This document shows positions 1 through 4,249 of a DNA stretch of 5,184 bases, piece after piece. The stretch is taken from NCBI GenBank assembly GCA_026125925.1, contig JAHCKF010000265.1:1-5184 (forward strand), written 5' to 3'. The notes below the pieces were generated by a model. The model was not told the origin of the DNA, searched no databases, and saw only the letters and a list, made by a program, of their open reading frames with translations. Within the stretch, counting starts at the first letter, position 1. Every line of letters begins with the position of its first letter. The DNA comes from Pseudolabrys sp. GTDB taxonomy: Bacteria; Pseudomonadota; Alphaproteobacteria; Rhizobiales; Xanthobacteraceae. The translations under genes and the position numbers were made by a program.

Positions 1-283
1 CGATGAGGACGGCGGCAAAGCCGATGCCGATGGCGTAATGCGCCGCCCAGCCGATGGCGGCTTCGCCGGCAACCGGCGCGGCGCGCGCGATCGATGGATG
101 GATGAAGCGGCCGCGCGCGACATGCGCCAGCCAGCGGCCGACCGGCGCGTAATCCGGCGCCGCGGTGCCGGCGATGCGGCTGCGCGCCACGCCATAGACG
201 TCGAGCAAAGTGGTGGCGGCCGCGCCGATCAGGATGGCGTCGATGGCGCCGGCGGTCAGCGGGGCGGTGAGGTCGGACAACAT
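1..283 (-). CDS. DUF2938 family membrane protein, N-terminal part (cut by window edge)
   Basis: The first 94 codons are present and the rest lies left of the window. The start is the ATG at 283, with an AAAGG-like ribosome site (minus strand aagaaaggcac) about 8 nt upstream. The translation begins MLSDLTAPLTAGAIDAILIG. It continues with a first hydrophobic helix (about residues 12-28), a D-V-Y-G turn, then Y-A-P-V-G-R-W, H-V-A-R-G-R-F and G-W-A-A-H-Y-A-I-G-I-G-F. That order is typical of DUF2938, a family of small multi-helix inner-membrane proteins of unknown function. Assignment is by remembered family pattern, not by search. The gene is divergent from the MerR-family gene at 371. The gap carries a MerR-type promoter pointing into this gene, so it is probably the regulator's target. 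Its biochemical role is unknown; transport or detoxification linked to the regulator's signal is an inference. Confidence 0.82.
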   Translation of the reverse strand, partial: MLSDLTAPLTAGAIDAILIGAAATTLLDVYGVARSRIAGTAAPDYAPVGRWLAHVARGRFIHPSIARAAPVAGEAAIGWAAHYAIGIGFAAVLI

Positions 284-297
284 GGGCCGTGCCTTTC

Positions 298-326
298 TTG
301 GAAAGCGACGGCCTTTGTGCTACATC
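298..326 (+). promoter_or_regulatory. Possible rightward promoter of the MerR-family gene
   Basis: TTGGAA (298-303), a 17-bp spacer and TACATC (321-326) form a moderate sigma-70-like pair facing the regulator gene at 371. Its -10 abuts the operator at 326-343. A regulator bound there could repress its own synthesis while activating the divergent gene, which is common in MerR pairs. The hexamers are only partial matches, so this is tentative. Confidence 0.35.
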
Positions 327-347
327 TTCAAGTTCACTTGAGGTCAA
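317..347 (-). promoter_or_regulatory. MerR-type promoter of the DUF2938 gene (19-bp spacer)
   Basis: On the minus strand, TTGACC (347-342) is followed by exactly 19 bp and then TAGCAC (322-317). A -35 element matching the consensus, combined with an over-long 19-bp spacer occupied by a palindrome, is the signature of promoters activated by MerR-family DNA distortion. A transcript would start near 310, leaving about 27 nt of leader before the ATG at 283. The -10 hexamer is weak, as expected for an activator-dependent promoter. Seen directly in sequence; activation by the neighbouring regulator is inferred. Confidence 0.72.
326..343. promoter_or_regulatory. Operator palindrome for the MerR-family regulator (SoxR-box-like)
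   Basis: CTTCAAGT-TC-ACTTGAGG is an 18-bp inverted repeat with 8-bp arms and one arm mismatch. It lies wholly between the -35 and -10 of the leftward promoter. Read on the minus strand it agrees at 16 of 18 positions with the E. coli soxS SoxR box as I recall it (CCTCAAGTTAACTTGAGG). The adjacent regulator is not SoxR, because it lacks the four-cysteine Fe-S cluster. The site is therefore better read as a generic MerR-family operator of that sequence class. Confidence 0.7.
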
Positions 348-370
348 GCTTGCCATTGCGGAGGGCAGCC

Positions 371-826
371 ATGCCAAAACCAGCGGTCGCGCTGCCGGAC
401 ATTGCCGAGGTGGCGCGGCGCTCCGGCGTGCCGGCCTCGACCTTGCGCTTTTACGAGGACAAGGGACTGATCGCGTCGGCCGGGCGGCGCGGCCTGCGCC
501 GGCTGTTCGACGCCGCGGTGTTCGACCGCCTGGCGCTGATCGCGCTGGCGCGGGCGGCGGGGTTCTCTCTGGAGGAGATAGGCTCGATGTTCGCGGCCGA
601 CGGCCGCCTGCTGATCGACCGGGCGCTGCTCGAGGCCAAAGCCGACGACATCGACCGCACGATCCGCCGCCTCGGCGCGATGCGCGACGGCCTGCGCCAC
701 GCCGCGGTGTGCCGGGCGCCGAGCCATCTGGAATGTCCGACGTTCCGCCGCCTAATGGCCGACGCCGCGGCGGGCGTCATCCGCGCGCCGGAGCCGGCCT
801 CGCGGCAACACAAGCGCCGCCGCTGA
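371..826 (+). CDS. MerR-family transcriptional regulator with CueR-spaced C-x7-C
   Basis: This is a cytoplasmic DNA-binding regulator of 151 residues. The ATG at 371 has GGAGGG at 360-365, five nt upstream. An open frame extends further 5' but has no such site and crosses the operator. Residues 9-45 form the MerR winged helix-turn-helix, with the typical I-A-E-V-A-R-R-S-G-V, T-L-R-F-Y-E-D-K-G-L-I and R-R-L-F. G-F-S-L-E-E-I follows near 64-70. A dimerisation helix spans about 81-111. The C-terminal loop carries Cys114 and Cys122 (CRAPSHLEC), followed by Pro. The C-x7-C-P spacing equals the copper-binding loop of E. coli CueR, but aligning the two dimerisation helices puts Leu, not Ser or Cys, at CueR's Ser77 position. 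The signal could be a metal, thiol stress or something else. It probably controls the divergent DUF2938 gene through the operator at 326-343. Confidence 0.9.
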   Translation: MPKPAVALPDIAEVARRSGVPASTLRFYEDKGLIASAGRRGLRRLFDAAVFDRLALIALARAAGFSLEEIGSMFAADGRLLIDRALLEAKADDIDRTIRRLGAMRDGLRHAAVCRAPSHLECPTFRRLMADAAAGVIRAPEPASRQHKRRR

Positions 827-895
827 ACGTCGACTTGCGCGGCCGCCGCGCCCGCGCTTTTCTCACCCCCGAACGAACGACAGGACCCACAGACC

Positions 896-1282
896 ATGAG
901 CGACGACACCGCCCCGCGCGGGCATCTGACCGTGCGCATCAGCGCCATGCCGGCGGATACCAATGCCAACGGCGATATCTTCGGCGGCTGGGTGCTCTCC
1001 CGCATGGACCAGGCCGGCGGCATCGCCGCCATCGAGCGCGCGCATGGCCGTGTCGTCACCATCGCGGTCGACGCCATGAAGTTCATCCGCCCGGTGAAAG
1101 TGGGCGACGTGCTCGAGGTCTACACCCACGTCGATTCCATCGGCCGCACCTCCATGAAGATCCATGTCGAGGCCTGGGCGCGGCGCTTCTCGACGCGCCA
1201 CCACGAGAAGGTGACCGACGCGCATTTCACCTTCGTCGCCATCGACGAGAACGGCCGCCCGCGCCCGATCCCGGCGGCGTAG
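896..1282 (+). CDS. yciA: YciA-type acyl-CoA thioesterase
   Basis: A complete 128-residue hotdog-fold thioesterase that hydrolyses acyl-CoA to free acid and CoA in the cytoplasm. It closely follows E. coli YciA (about 132 aa). Near residues 18-42 it reads M-P-A-D-T-N-A-N-G-D-I-F-G-G-W then M-D-Q-A-G-G, where Asp38 on the central helix corresponds to the catalytic acid. Later blocks are H-G-R-V-V-T, M-K-F-I-R-P-V-K-V-G-D-V and F-T-F-V-A-I-D-E-N-G-R-P-R. AGGA at 882-885 lies 10 nt before the ATG, a modest ribosome site. It starts 69 bp after the MerR-family gene and 80 bp before the broken DJ-1/PfpI gene, all on the plus strand. Co-transcription is possible but not shown. The reading frame is intact and composition is host-like. 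Confidence 0.93.
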   Translation: MSDDTAPRGHLTVRISAMPADTNANGDIFGGWVLSRMDQAGGIAAIERAHGRVVTIAVDAMKFIRPVKVGDVLEVYTHVDSIGRTSMKIHVEAWARRFSTRHHEKVTDAHFTFVAIDENGRPRPIPAA

Positions 1283-1362
1283 GCTTCCGCCGCCGCGGCG
1301 CAACCTTCGTCCCTGTTCCATCGTTGTCCCCGCAAGGGCACCCGAACAACAGGAGATGAACC

Positions 1363-1930
1363 ATGGCCGCAGCGCTATCGGGCAAACGCATCCTCATTCT
1401 CGCCACCAACGGCTTCGAGCAATCGGAACTCGAAGTGCCGCGCGACCGCCTCAAGGCGGCCGGCGCGCAGGTGGACGTCGTCTCGCCGGAGGAAGGCGAG
1501 ATCAAGGGCTGGGACAAGAAGGACTGGGGCCGCCCGGTCAAGGTGGACCGCAAGCTCAAGGAAGCGAGCGCCGCCGATTACGACGCCATCGTGCTGCCGG
1601 GCGAGGCAGAATCAACCCGGACCTGCTGCGCGTCAGCAAAGGACGCGCTCAAGCTGATCAAGGCGTTCTACGACGCCGGCAAGACGGTGGCCGCCGTGTG
1701 CCACGCGCCGTGGCTGCTGGTCGAGACCGGCATCGCCAAGGGGAAGAAGATGACGTCCTATCCATCGGATCCAAGACCGACGTGATGAACGCCGGCGCTA
1801 GTTGGGAGGACAGCGAGGTGGTCACCGACAACGGCGTCATCACCTCGCGCAACCCCGGCGACCTCGAGGCCTTCTCAAGAAGATCATCGAGGAAGTCCGC
1901 GAGGGCAAGCACCAGCGTAAGGCGGCGTAA
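1363..1930 (+). pseudogene. DJ-1/PfpI family gene with four frameshifts (type 1 glutamine amidotransferase-like)
   Basis: The ATG at 1363 has AGGAG at 1351-1355, 7 nt upstream. Residues 1-80 are in frame: K-R-I-L-I-L-A-T-N-G-F-E-Q-S-E, then Y-D-A-I-V-L-P-G. Four indels relative to the expected family sequence follow. About 1603-1610 there is +2, after which the next frame reads I-N-P-D-L-L-R-V. At 1638-1641 there is +1, restoring A-V-C-H-A-P-W with the nucleophile Cys. At 1768-1772 there is +2 (GATCC where ATC is expected), with a premature TGA at 1783 in the original frame. At 1875-1876 there is -1, with the last 17 codons in a third frame ending at TAA 1928. Removing a net 4 bases gives 187 residues, the usual family length, so the whole gene is recognisable. 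Members include YhbO/PfpI-like stress proteins (glyoxalase, deglycase or chaperone claims vary). Decay and sequencing error cannot be told apart here. Confidence 0.85.
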
Positions 1931-1959
1931 GCCAGCTTGTAGCGCCGATGCCGTGACTT

Positions 1960-2009
1960 GTCCCGGGCGCGGCGCAGCGCGTCTTCGCGGTGCGCCGCAG
2001 ACCCGGGAC
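1960..2009. repeat. Large imperfect palindrome (REP-like)
   Basis: Nested arms are GTCCCGGG (1960-1967) with CCCGGGAC (2002-2009), GCGGCGCA (1969-1976) with TGCGCCGC (1991-1998), and CGC/GCG around the tip GTCTTC (1981-1986). Together they give about 19 paired bases interrupted only by one- to three-base bulges. It lies 30 bp after the broken gene and has no T-run, so it resembles a dispersed REP-type hairpin more than an intrinsic terminator. Confidence 0.75.
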
Positions 2010-2024
2010 CGCCAAGTACTCACT

Positions 2025-2143
2025 GTCATGGCCGGGCTTGACCCGGCCATCCCGCTTAGGTTGGCACCGTACGTCCCTAAGCGGGATGCCCGGCTCATCA
2101 GGGCGTTTACGCCCGTCTTCGACGGGTTATGGCCGGGCATGAC
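2025..2143. repeat. Composite dispersed palindromic repeat, copy 1
   Basis: The block opens with GTCATGGCCGGG and closes with GGCCGGGCATGAC, near-inverted ends. Inside are four perfect stems. ATGGCCGGG/CCCGGCCAT (2028-2050) has a 5-nt loop. ATCCCGCTTAGG/CCTAAGCGGGAT (2049-2060 with 2076-2087) is 12 bp with a 15-nt loop. GGGCG/CGCCC spans 2101-2114 and CCCGTC/GACGGG spans 2112-2126. The GTCATGGCCGGGCTTG core recurs, inverted, at 2539-2564. Such elements are frequent between genes in Bradyrhizobium-like genomes (general recollection). Function is unknown. Confidence 0.8.
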
Positions 2144-2223
2144 AGAGCGAGTGGGGGCCGATCGCCCCGGAACCCGCACCCTTCGCCTCCGTTATCTCCC
2201 CGACCTTGAGGGAGGCCGCATCC

Positions 2224-2472
2224 ATGACCCACAACCCCGTTCCGACCGGCGACGATCTGACCAACGACGACATCGCGCTGCTCGCCGACATCGGCGAATA
2301 TTCGCACGACGAGGAAAAGCCGGAGCGGGCGGAGCGCGTCGCCTCGCTGATGGCGCGCGACTACGTCACCTGTTCGCATCAGGACATGGCGGCGCTCGGC
2401 GCCAAGTTCATGCTGACGCGCAAGGGCCAGGACACGATGAGCGCCCGCGGCGCGTCGCTGAACGAGGCGTGA
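2224..2472 (+). CDS. Small conserved-looking protein of unknown function (82 aa)
   Basis: I do not recognise a named family. The ATG at 2224 has GAGGGAGG at 2208-2215, eight nt upstream, an excellent ribosome site. An in-frame TTG at 2206 overlaps that site and is unlikely to be the start. The protein is soluble and acidic in its first half. Residues 11-27 (D-L-T-N-D-D-I-A-L-L-A-D-I-G-E-Y) form a likely helix, followed by a charged linker D-E-E-K-P-E-R-A-E-R. A second helix, R-V-A-S-L-M-A-R-D-Y-V, precedes A-K-F-M-L-T-R-K-G-Q-D, which looks like the strand-turn-helix wing end of a winged-helix domain. It may be a minimal winged-helix protein, but that rests on pattern only. It has high host-like GC and REP-like repeats on both sides, so it is probably a monocistronic resident gene. 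Confidence 0.75.
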   Translation: MTHNPVPTGDDLTNDDIALLADIGEYSHDEEKPERAERVASLMARDYVTCSHQDMAALGAKFMLTRKGQDTMSARGASLNEA

Positions 2473-2475
2473 GCC

Positions 2476-2565
2476 ATTCTCCGCTCATCCTCGCGAAGGC
2501 GGGAATCCAGTTCTGCCTTGCACGAACCAAAGACGTGGACGGCCGGGCCAAGCCCGGCCATGACC
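2476..2565. repeat. Dispersed palindromic repeats, copy 2 in inverted orientation
   Basis: The first part (about 2487-2508) contains TCCTCGCGAAGGCGGGAATC. It resembles the widespread proteobacterial palindrome ATTCCCGCGAAAGCGGGAAT, with a CGC-gaag-GCG core. The second part has GGCCGGGC (2541-2548) pairing with GCCCGGCC (2552-2559) around a CAA loop. Read on the minus strand, 2564-2539 matches 2025-2050 at 24 of 26 positions, so the two patches are inverted copies of one element family with the 82-aa gene between them. There is no room for a gene here. Confidence 0.78.
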
Positions 2566-2574
2566 GTTTCGAAA

Positions 2575-2603
2575 AGCAAACGGCGGACCTATGTCCGCCG
2601 TTT
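2575..2603 (-). terminator. Strong intrinsic terminator for minus-strand transcripts
   Basis: AAACGGCGGAC (2578-2588), loop CTAT and GTCCGCCGTTT (2593-2603) form a perfect 11-bp GC-rich stem. On the minus strand it is followed by GCTTTTC, giving a T-rich tail TTTGCTTTT. The plus-strand tail (TTTACACC) is weaker, so termination is mainly leftward. It would end the transcript of the small-peptide module, and of the whole 4654-2937 operon if there is read-through. It also marks the left edge of the lower-GC segment. Confidence 0.82.
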
Positions 2604-2672
2604 ACACCTCAATGGGGTTCCCTCCGCTAGAATTGGGCCTTTGCTGTTAGGCAAGCTTCCCAAGTCTTTCCT

Positions 2673-2688
2673 CCTGGCAAACGCCAGG
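2673..2688 (-). promoter_or_regulatory. Hairpin overlapping a Shine-Dalgarno sequence
   Basis: On the minus strand CCTGGC-GTTT-GCCAGG is a perfect 6-bp stem. Its 3' arm merges into an AGGAGG (2675-2670), and two further upstream C's can pair with the final GG across a bulged A. A TTG codon at 2663 lies six nt after the AGGAGG and opens 24 codons ending in TAG at 2589, inside the terminator stem-loop. Whether that short frame is translated is unclear. It is noted as a possible translation-control element just after the 30-aa gene. Confidence 0.35.
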
Positions 2689-2698
2689 GGCGGATTTA

Positions 2699-2791
2699 TT
2701 AGATCAACCGATGAATCGCTTCGATGATTGCGACAACGCCGGCTAGGATCATTACTGCATCCGCAACAGTCGAGAGGGTTTCGCGGGACAT
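2699..2791 (-). CDS. 30-aa hydrophobic single-helix peptide (putative small membrane protein)
   Basis: The ATG at 2791 is preceded by a perfect AGGAGG (2802-2797) with 5-nt spacing, and the frame closes with tandem TAA TAA (2701-2696). Together these argue for a real gene. The peptide starts MSRETLSTVADA and continues with an uninterrupted hydrophobic stretch (V-M-I-L-A-G-V-V-A-I-I) before E-A-I-H-R-L-I. It fits one transmembrane or amphipathic helix over about residues 9-29. Size and layout recall small membrane peptides such as TisB-type type I toxins or small subunits of membrane complexes, but no family is recognised. It lies 145 bp after the 257-aa gene on the same strand, with its own candidate -10 and the strong terminator about 96 bp downstream. 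Toxic or signalling function is inference. Confidence 0.55.
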   Translation of the reverse strand: MSRETLSTVADAVMILAGVVAIIEAIHRLI

Positions 2792-2812
2792 CCCGACCTC
2801 CTGACCAGTTGC

Positions 2813-2828
2813 GTACCGAGCCCGGTAC
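2813..2828 (-). promoter_or_regulatory. Leader hairpin before the 30-aa gene
   Basis: GTACCG-loop-CGGTAC is a perfect 6-bp stem with a 4-nt loop. It ends 10 nt upstream of the AGGAGG of the 30-aa gene. Such a leader structure could influence ribosome access or RNA stability; the role is inferred. Confidence 0.4.
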
Positions 2829-2854
2829 CCACTTATCGTCGCCGATTCGTAACA

Positions 2855-2860
2855 ATTATC
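2855..2860 (-). promoter_or_regulatory. Candidate -10 element for the small-peptide transcript
   Basis: GATAAT on the minus strand is a five-of-six match to TATAAT. Upstream, at 15-18 bp, only a T-rich run (TTTTTT or CGTTTT) is available as a -35, so the promoter is uncertain. A GTGC-TTT-GCAC mini-palindrome (2876-2866) lies just upstream and could be an operator. The predicted start near 2848 gives a transcript of about 270 nt ending at the terminator. Confidence 0.3.
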
Positions 2861-2936
2861 AATCGTGCAAAGCACAAAAAACGTCGCTGCGGTGCGCTAA
2901 TAATAGTCGACGGCTCTGCCGAACCGTATGGCTGTA

Positions 2937-3710
2937 TTAGAAAGACTCGCCATGCAGCTTCTTCTTCTCCACCTCAGCGGCACCCGAGCGAGTGAGGATG
3001 TATCTTTTTCCCGAGAAATGGACGTAGGCGTTTTTGTCAACGAGCTGATTCAAAGTTCGCTGGAGATTTTGTCTCATCTGCGGCCTAACCCATGAGTATA
3101 AGTCAGTAAAAGTCGCTCCTGCCTCACCGCATTCATAGAGAAGAACCATTATGAATGGGCTGGCTTTCAGCTTCGAGTTCAATACTTTCTTAAAGCCGTC
3201 GAATTCTTGAATAACGGGCACTCGTCTTTCAACAAGAGAATCAATTATGATCTTTGCATCATCCGCCGAGACATTCTCGTGGAATAGCCGCACAAACTCG
3301 GCCATGATCCAATCAAGAACGCTAACGACAAGTGTTGCGTCCTGAAAGTTTGGGTCGATACCATCCGCTAGATGGGCGTTATCGCGGCTGTTCCGAATAT
3401 CATAAACAACACGGATTGCCCGCGGCATGTGTAGTCTAACCGATGCGGGAAACCTATCGGCCGAGTGATCTTTAAGTTTTTGGAAAATTCGTTCCGCGTC
3501 CAATTGCTTATTAACGTCTGTAAAGTGCCCCGTCGTTATGAACTCGAGCAGTCTAAGTGCTGCCTCGCAAAAGCGCCCTCCCTCGACTGCACTTAGCCTT
3601 AGCCCGCCTGAGTAGAAGTTCTCTTTGGCCTCTTGATAAGCGGCCAGAAGTTCGTCGACGAGTCGGTCTGGTAGTTTTTGCTTTAGCCCTTTAGAAATTC
3701 TGTCACGCAT
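2937..3710 (-). CDS. HEPN-like helical domain plus C-terminal winged helix, unknown function (257 aa)
   Basis: Not a named family I can assign. The ATG at 3710 follows the previous stop by 12 bp, with AAAGAG about 8 nt upstream. Residues 1-145 are almost all helical: an A-A-Y-Q-E-A-K-E-N-F-Y segment, E-G-G-R-F-C-E-A-A-L-R-L-L-E-F near 43-57, and I-R-V-V-Y-D-I-R-N-S-R-D-N-A-H-L-A-D-G near 99-117. Arg106-Asn107 to His113 matches the HEPN RNase signature R-x(4-6)-H with a polar residue after Arg. Residues about 184-250 look like a winged helix: F-I-M-V-L-L-Y, L-Q-R-T-L-N-Q-L-V-D-K and a wing Y-V-H-F-S-G-K-R-Y-I-L-T-R-S-G. HEPN domains are often toxin or defence RNases. RNase activity here is an inference. 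It is the last of three co-oriented genes, with lower GC than the flanks. Confidence 0.82.
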   Translation of the reverse strand: MRDRISKGLKQKLPDRLVDELLAAYQEAKENFYSGGLRLSAVEGGRFCEAALRLLEFITTGHFTDVNKQLDAERIFQKLKDHSADRFPASVRLHMPRAIRVVYDIRNSRDNAHLADGIDPNFQDATLVVSVLDWIMAEFVRLFHENVSADDAKIIIDSLVERRVPVIQEFDGFKKVLNSKLKASPFIMVLLYECGEAGATFTDLYSWVRPQMRQNLQRTLNQLVDKNAYVHFSGKRYILTRSGAAEVEKKKLHGESF

Positions 3711-3722
3711 CTACTAATCTCT

Positions 3723-4223
3723 TTATAGCTTCTTTTTCCGTGCCCGCTTTCGGCGGCGGCTGGGCTCGTCGTTTAGGGCCGCTGTTACGGCGTCTCTGTT
3801 GGGTAGGGCATTTACAATGGATTCGCCTAAAGAGGTGATTTGTTTCGTGCCTTCGCCAGCCTTAGCCAAGAACTTCGACTGTCTGGTCGCATTGTCTATG
3901 GCTCTGGCCAAATTGGAAATGTGCGTTGCAGCGTCTGTCTTAACTCTCTCGATGTCTGAGCCTTTGAATCTCGAAGTTGCCTCAAAATTCGTGAGGTAGA
4001 ATGCAAGGCAGGCGATCTTCTCGACGTCAGTAAGTGGCTTTTTGTCGGCTAGAAATGTCTTTGCGTTCTTAGGGGGTGCTGAATCTCGGCGGCCAGTCTC
4101 ATGGGTCGCCGAGCCTGCGCCGATTGCTATTCCGATGATTTGATGCGCGACAGCAAGGGTTATATCCCCCTCGAAAGACATGCCGCCGGTTAGCTTTAAT
4201 TTGCATTTTGCTTCATCATTCAT
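3723..4223 (-). CDS. Unknown protein with N-terminal strand-helix segment, winged helix and basic tail (166 aa)
   Basis: Not recognised as a named family. The ATG at 4223 lies 26 bp after the upstream stop, and its ribosome site is weak (GATGGGAA). Residues 5-35 (C-K-L-K-L-T-G-G-M-S-F-E-G-D-I-T-L-A-V-A-H-Q-I-I) look like two strands followed by a helix. Residues 40-62 are a polar linker. Residues 63-140 look like a winged helix: P-L-T-D-V-E-K-I-A-C-L-A-F-Y-L-T, a recognition-like helix I-S-N-L-A-R-A-I-D-N-A-T, then F-L-A-K-A-G-E-G-T-K-Q-I-T-S-L-G-E. The tail RRRKRARKKKL is strongly basic and could contact nucleic acid. Its tight position between the 134-aa and 257-aa genes suggests that the three products act together. 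No catalytic motif is visible. Confidence 0.8.
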   Translation of the reverse strand: MNDEAKCKLKLTGGMSFEGDITLAVAHQIIGIAIGAGSATHETGRRDSAPPKNAKTFLADKKPLTDVEKIACLAFYLTNFEATSRFKGSDIERVKTDAATHISNLARAIDNATRQSKFLAKAGEGTKQITSLGESIVNALPNRDAVTAALNDEPSRRRKRARKKKL

Positions 4224-4249
4224 ATGATGTTCCCATCAAAGCAGAATCG

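Larger units (their letters stand above)
1931..2223. other. Non-coding stretch filled with palindromic repeats
   Basis: No credible gene lies between the broken DJ-1/PfpI gene and the small gene at 2224. Most of the stretch consists of strong inverted repeats (1960-2009 and 2025-2143, listed separately). The last 25 bp hold the ribosome site of the next gene. No promoter stands out. Confidence 0.6.

Noticed and set aside
38..370. Long 5' extension of the MerR-family frame
   Set aside because: It is antisense to the DUF2938 gene, crosses the operator, and has no ribosome site. The ATG at 371 has GGAGGG correctly spaced and starts the domain properly.
863..1321. Minus-strand frames opposite yciA
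   Set aside because: Antisense shadows of a well-conserved gene, with no ribosome sites.
289..1359. 356-codon plus-strand frame overlapping merR and yciA
   Set aside because: An arginine/proline-rich shadow in GC-rich DNA; the other frames encode recognisable families.
1356..2630. 424-codon plus-strand frame as one protein
   Set aside because: It only joins frame-shifted pieces of the DJ-1/PfpI gene with repeat DNA and an out-of-frame reading of the 82-aa gene. The genuine segments inside it belong to the broken gene.
2589..2855. 88-codon minus-strand frame over the small-peptide region
   Set aside because: It overlaps the 30-aa frame out of phase, starts at a TTG without a Shine-Dalgarno, and looks like random coding. 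Only its last 24 codons have a possible start of their own.
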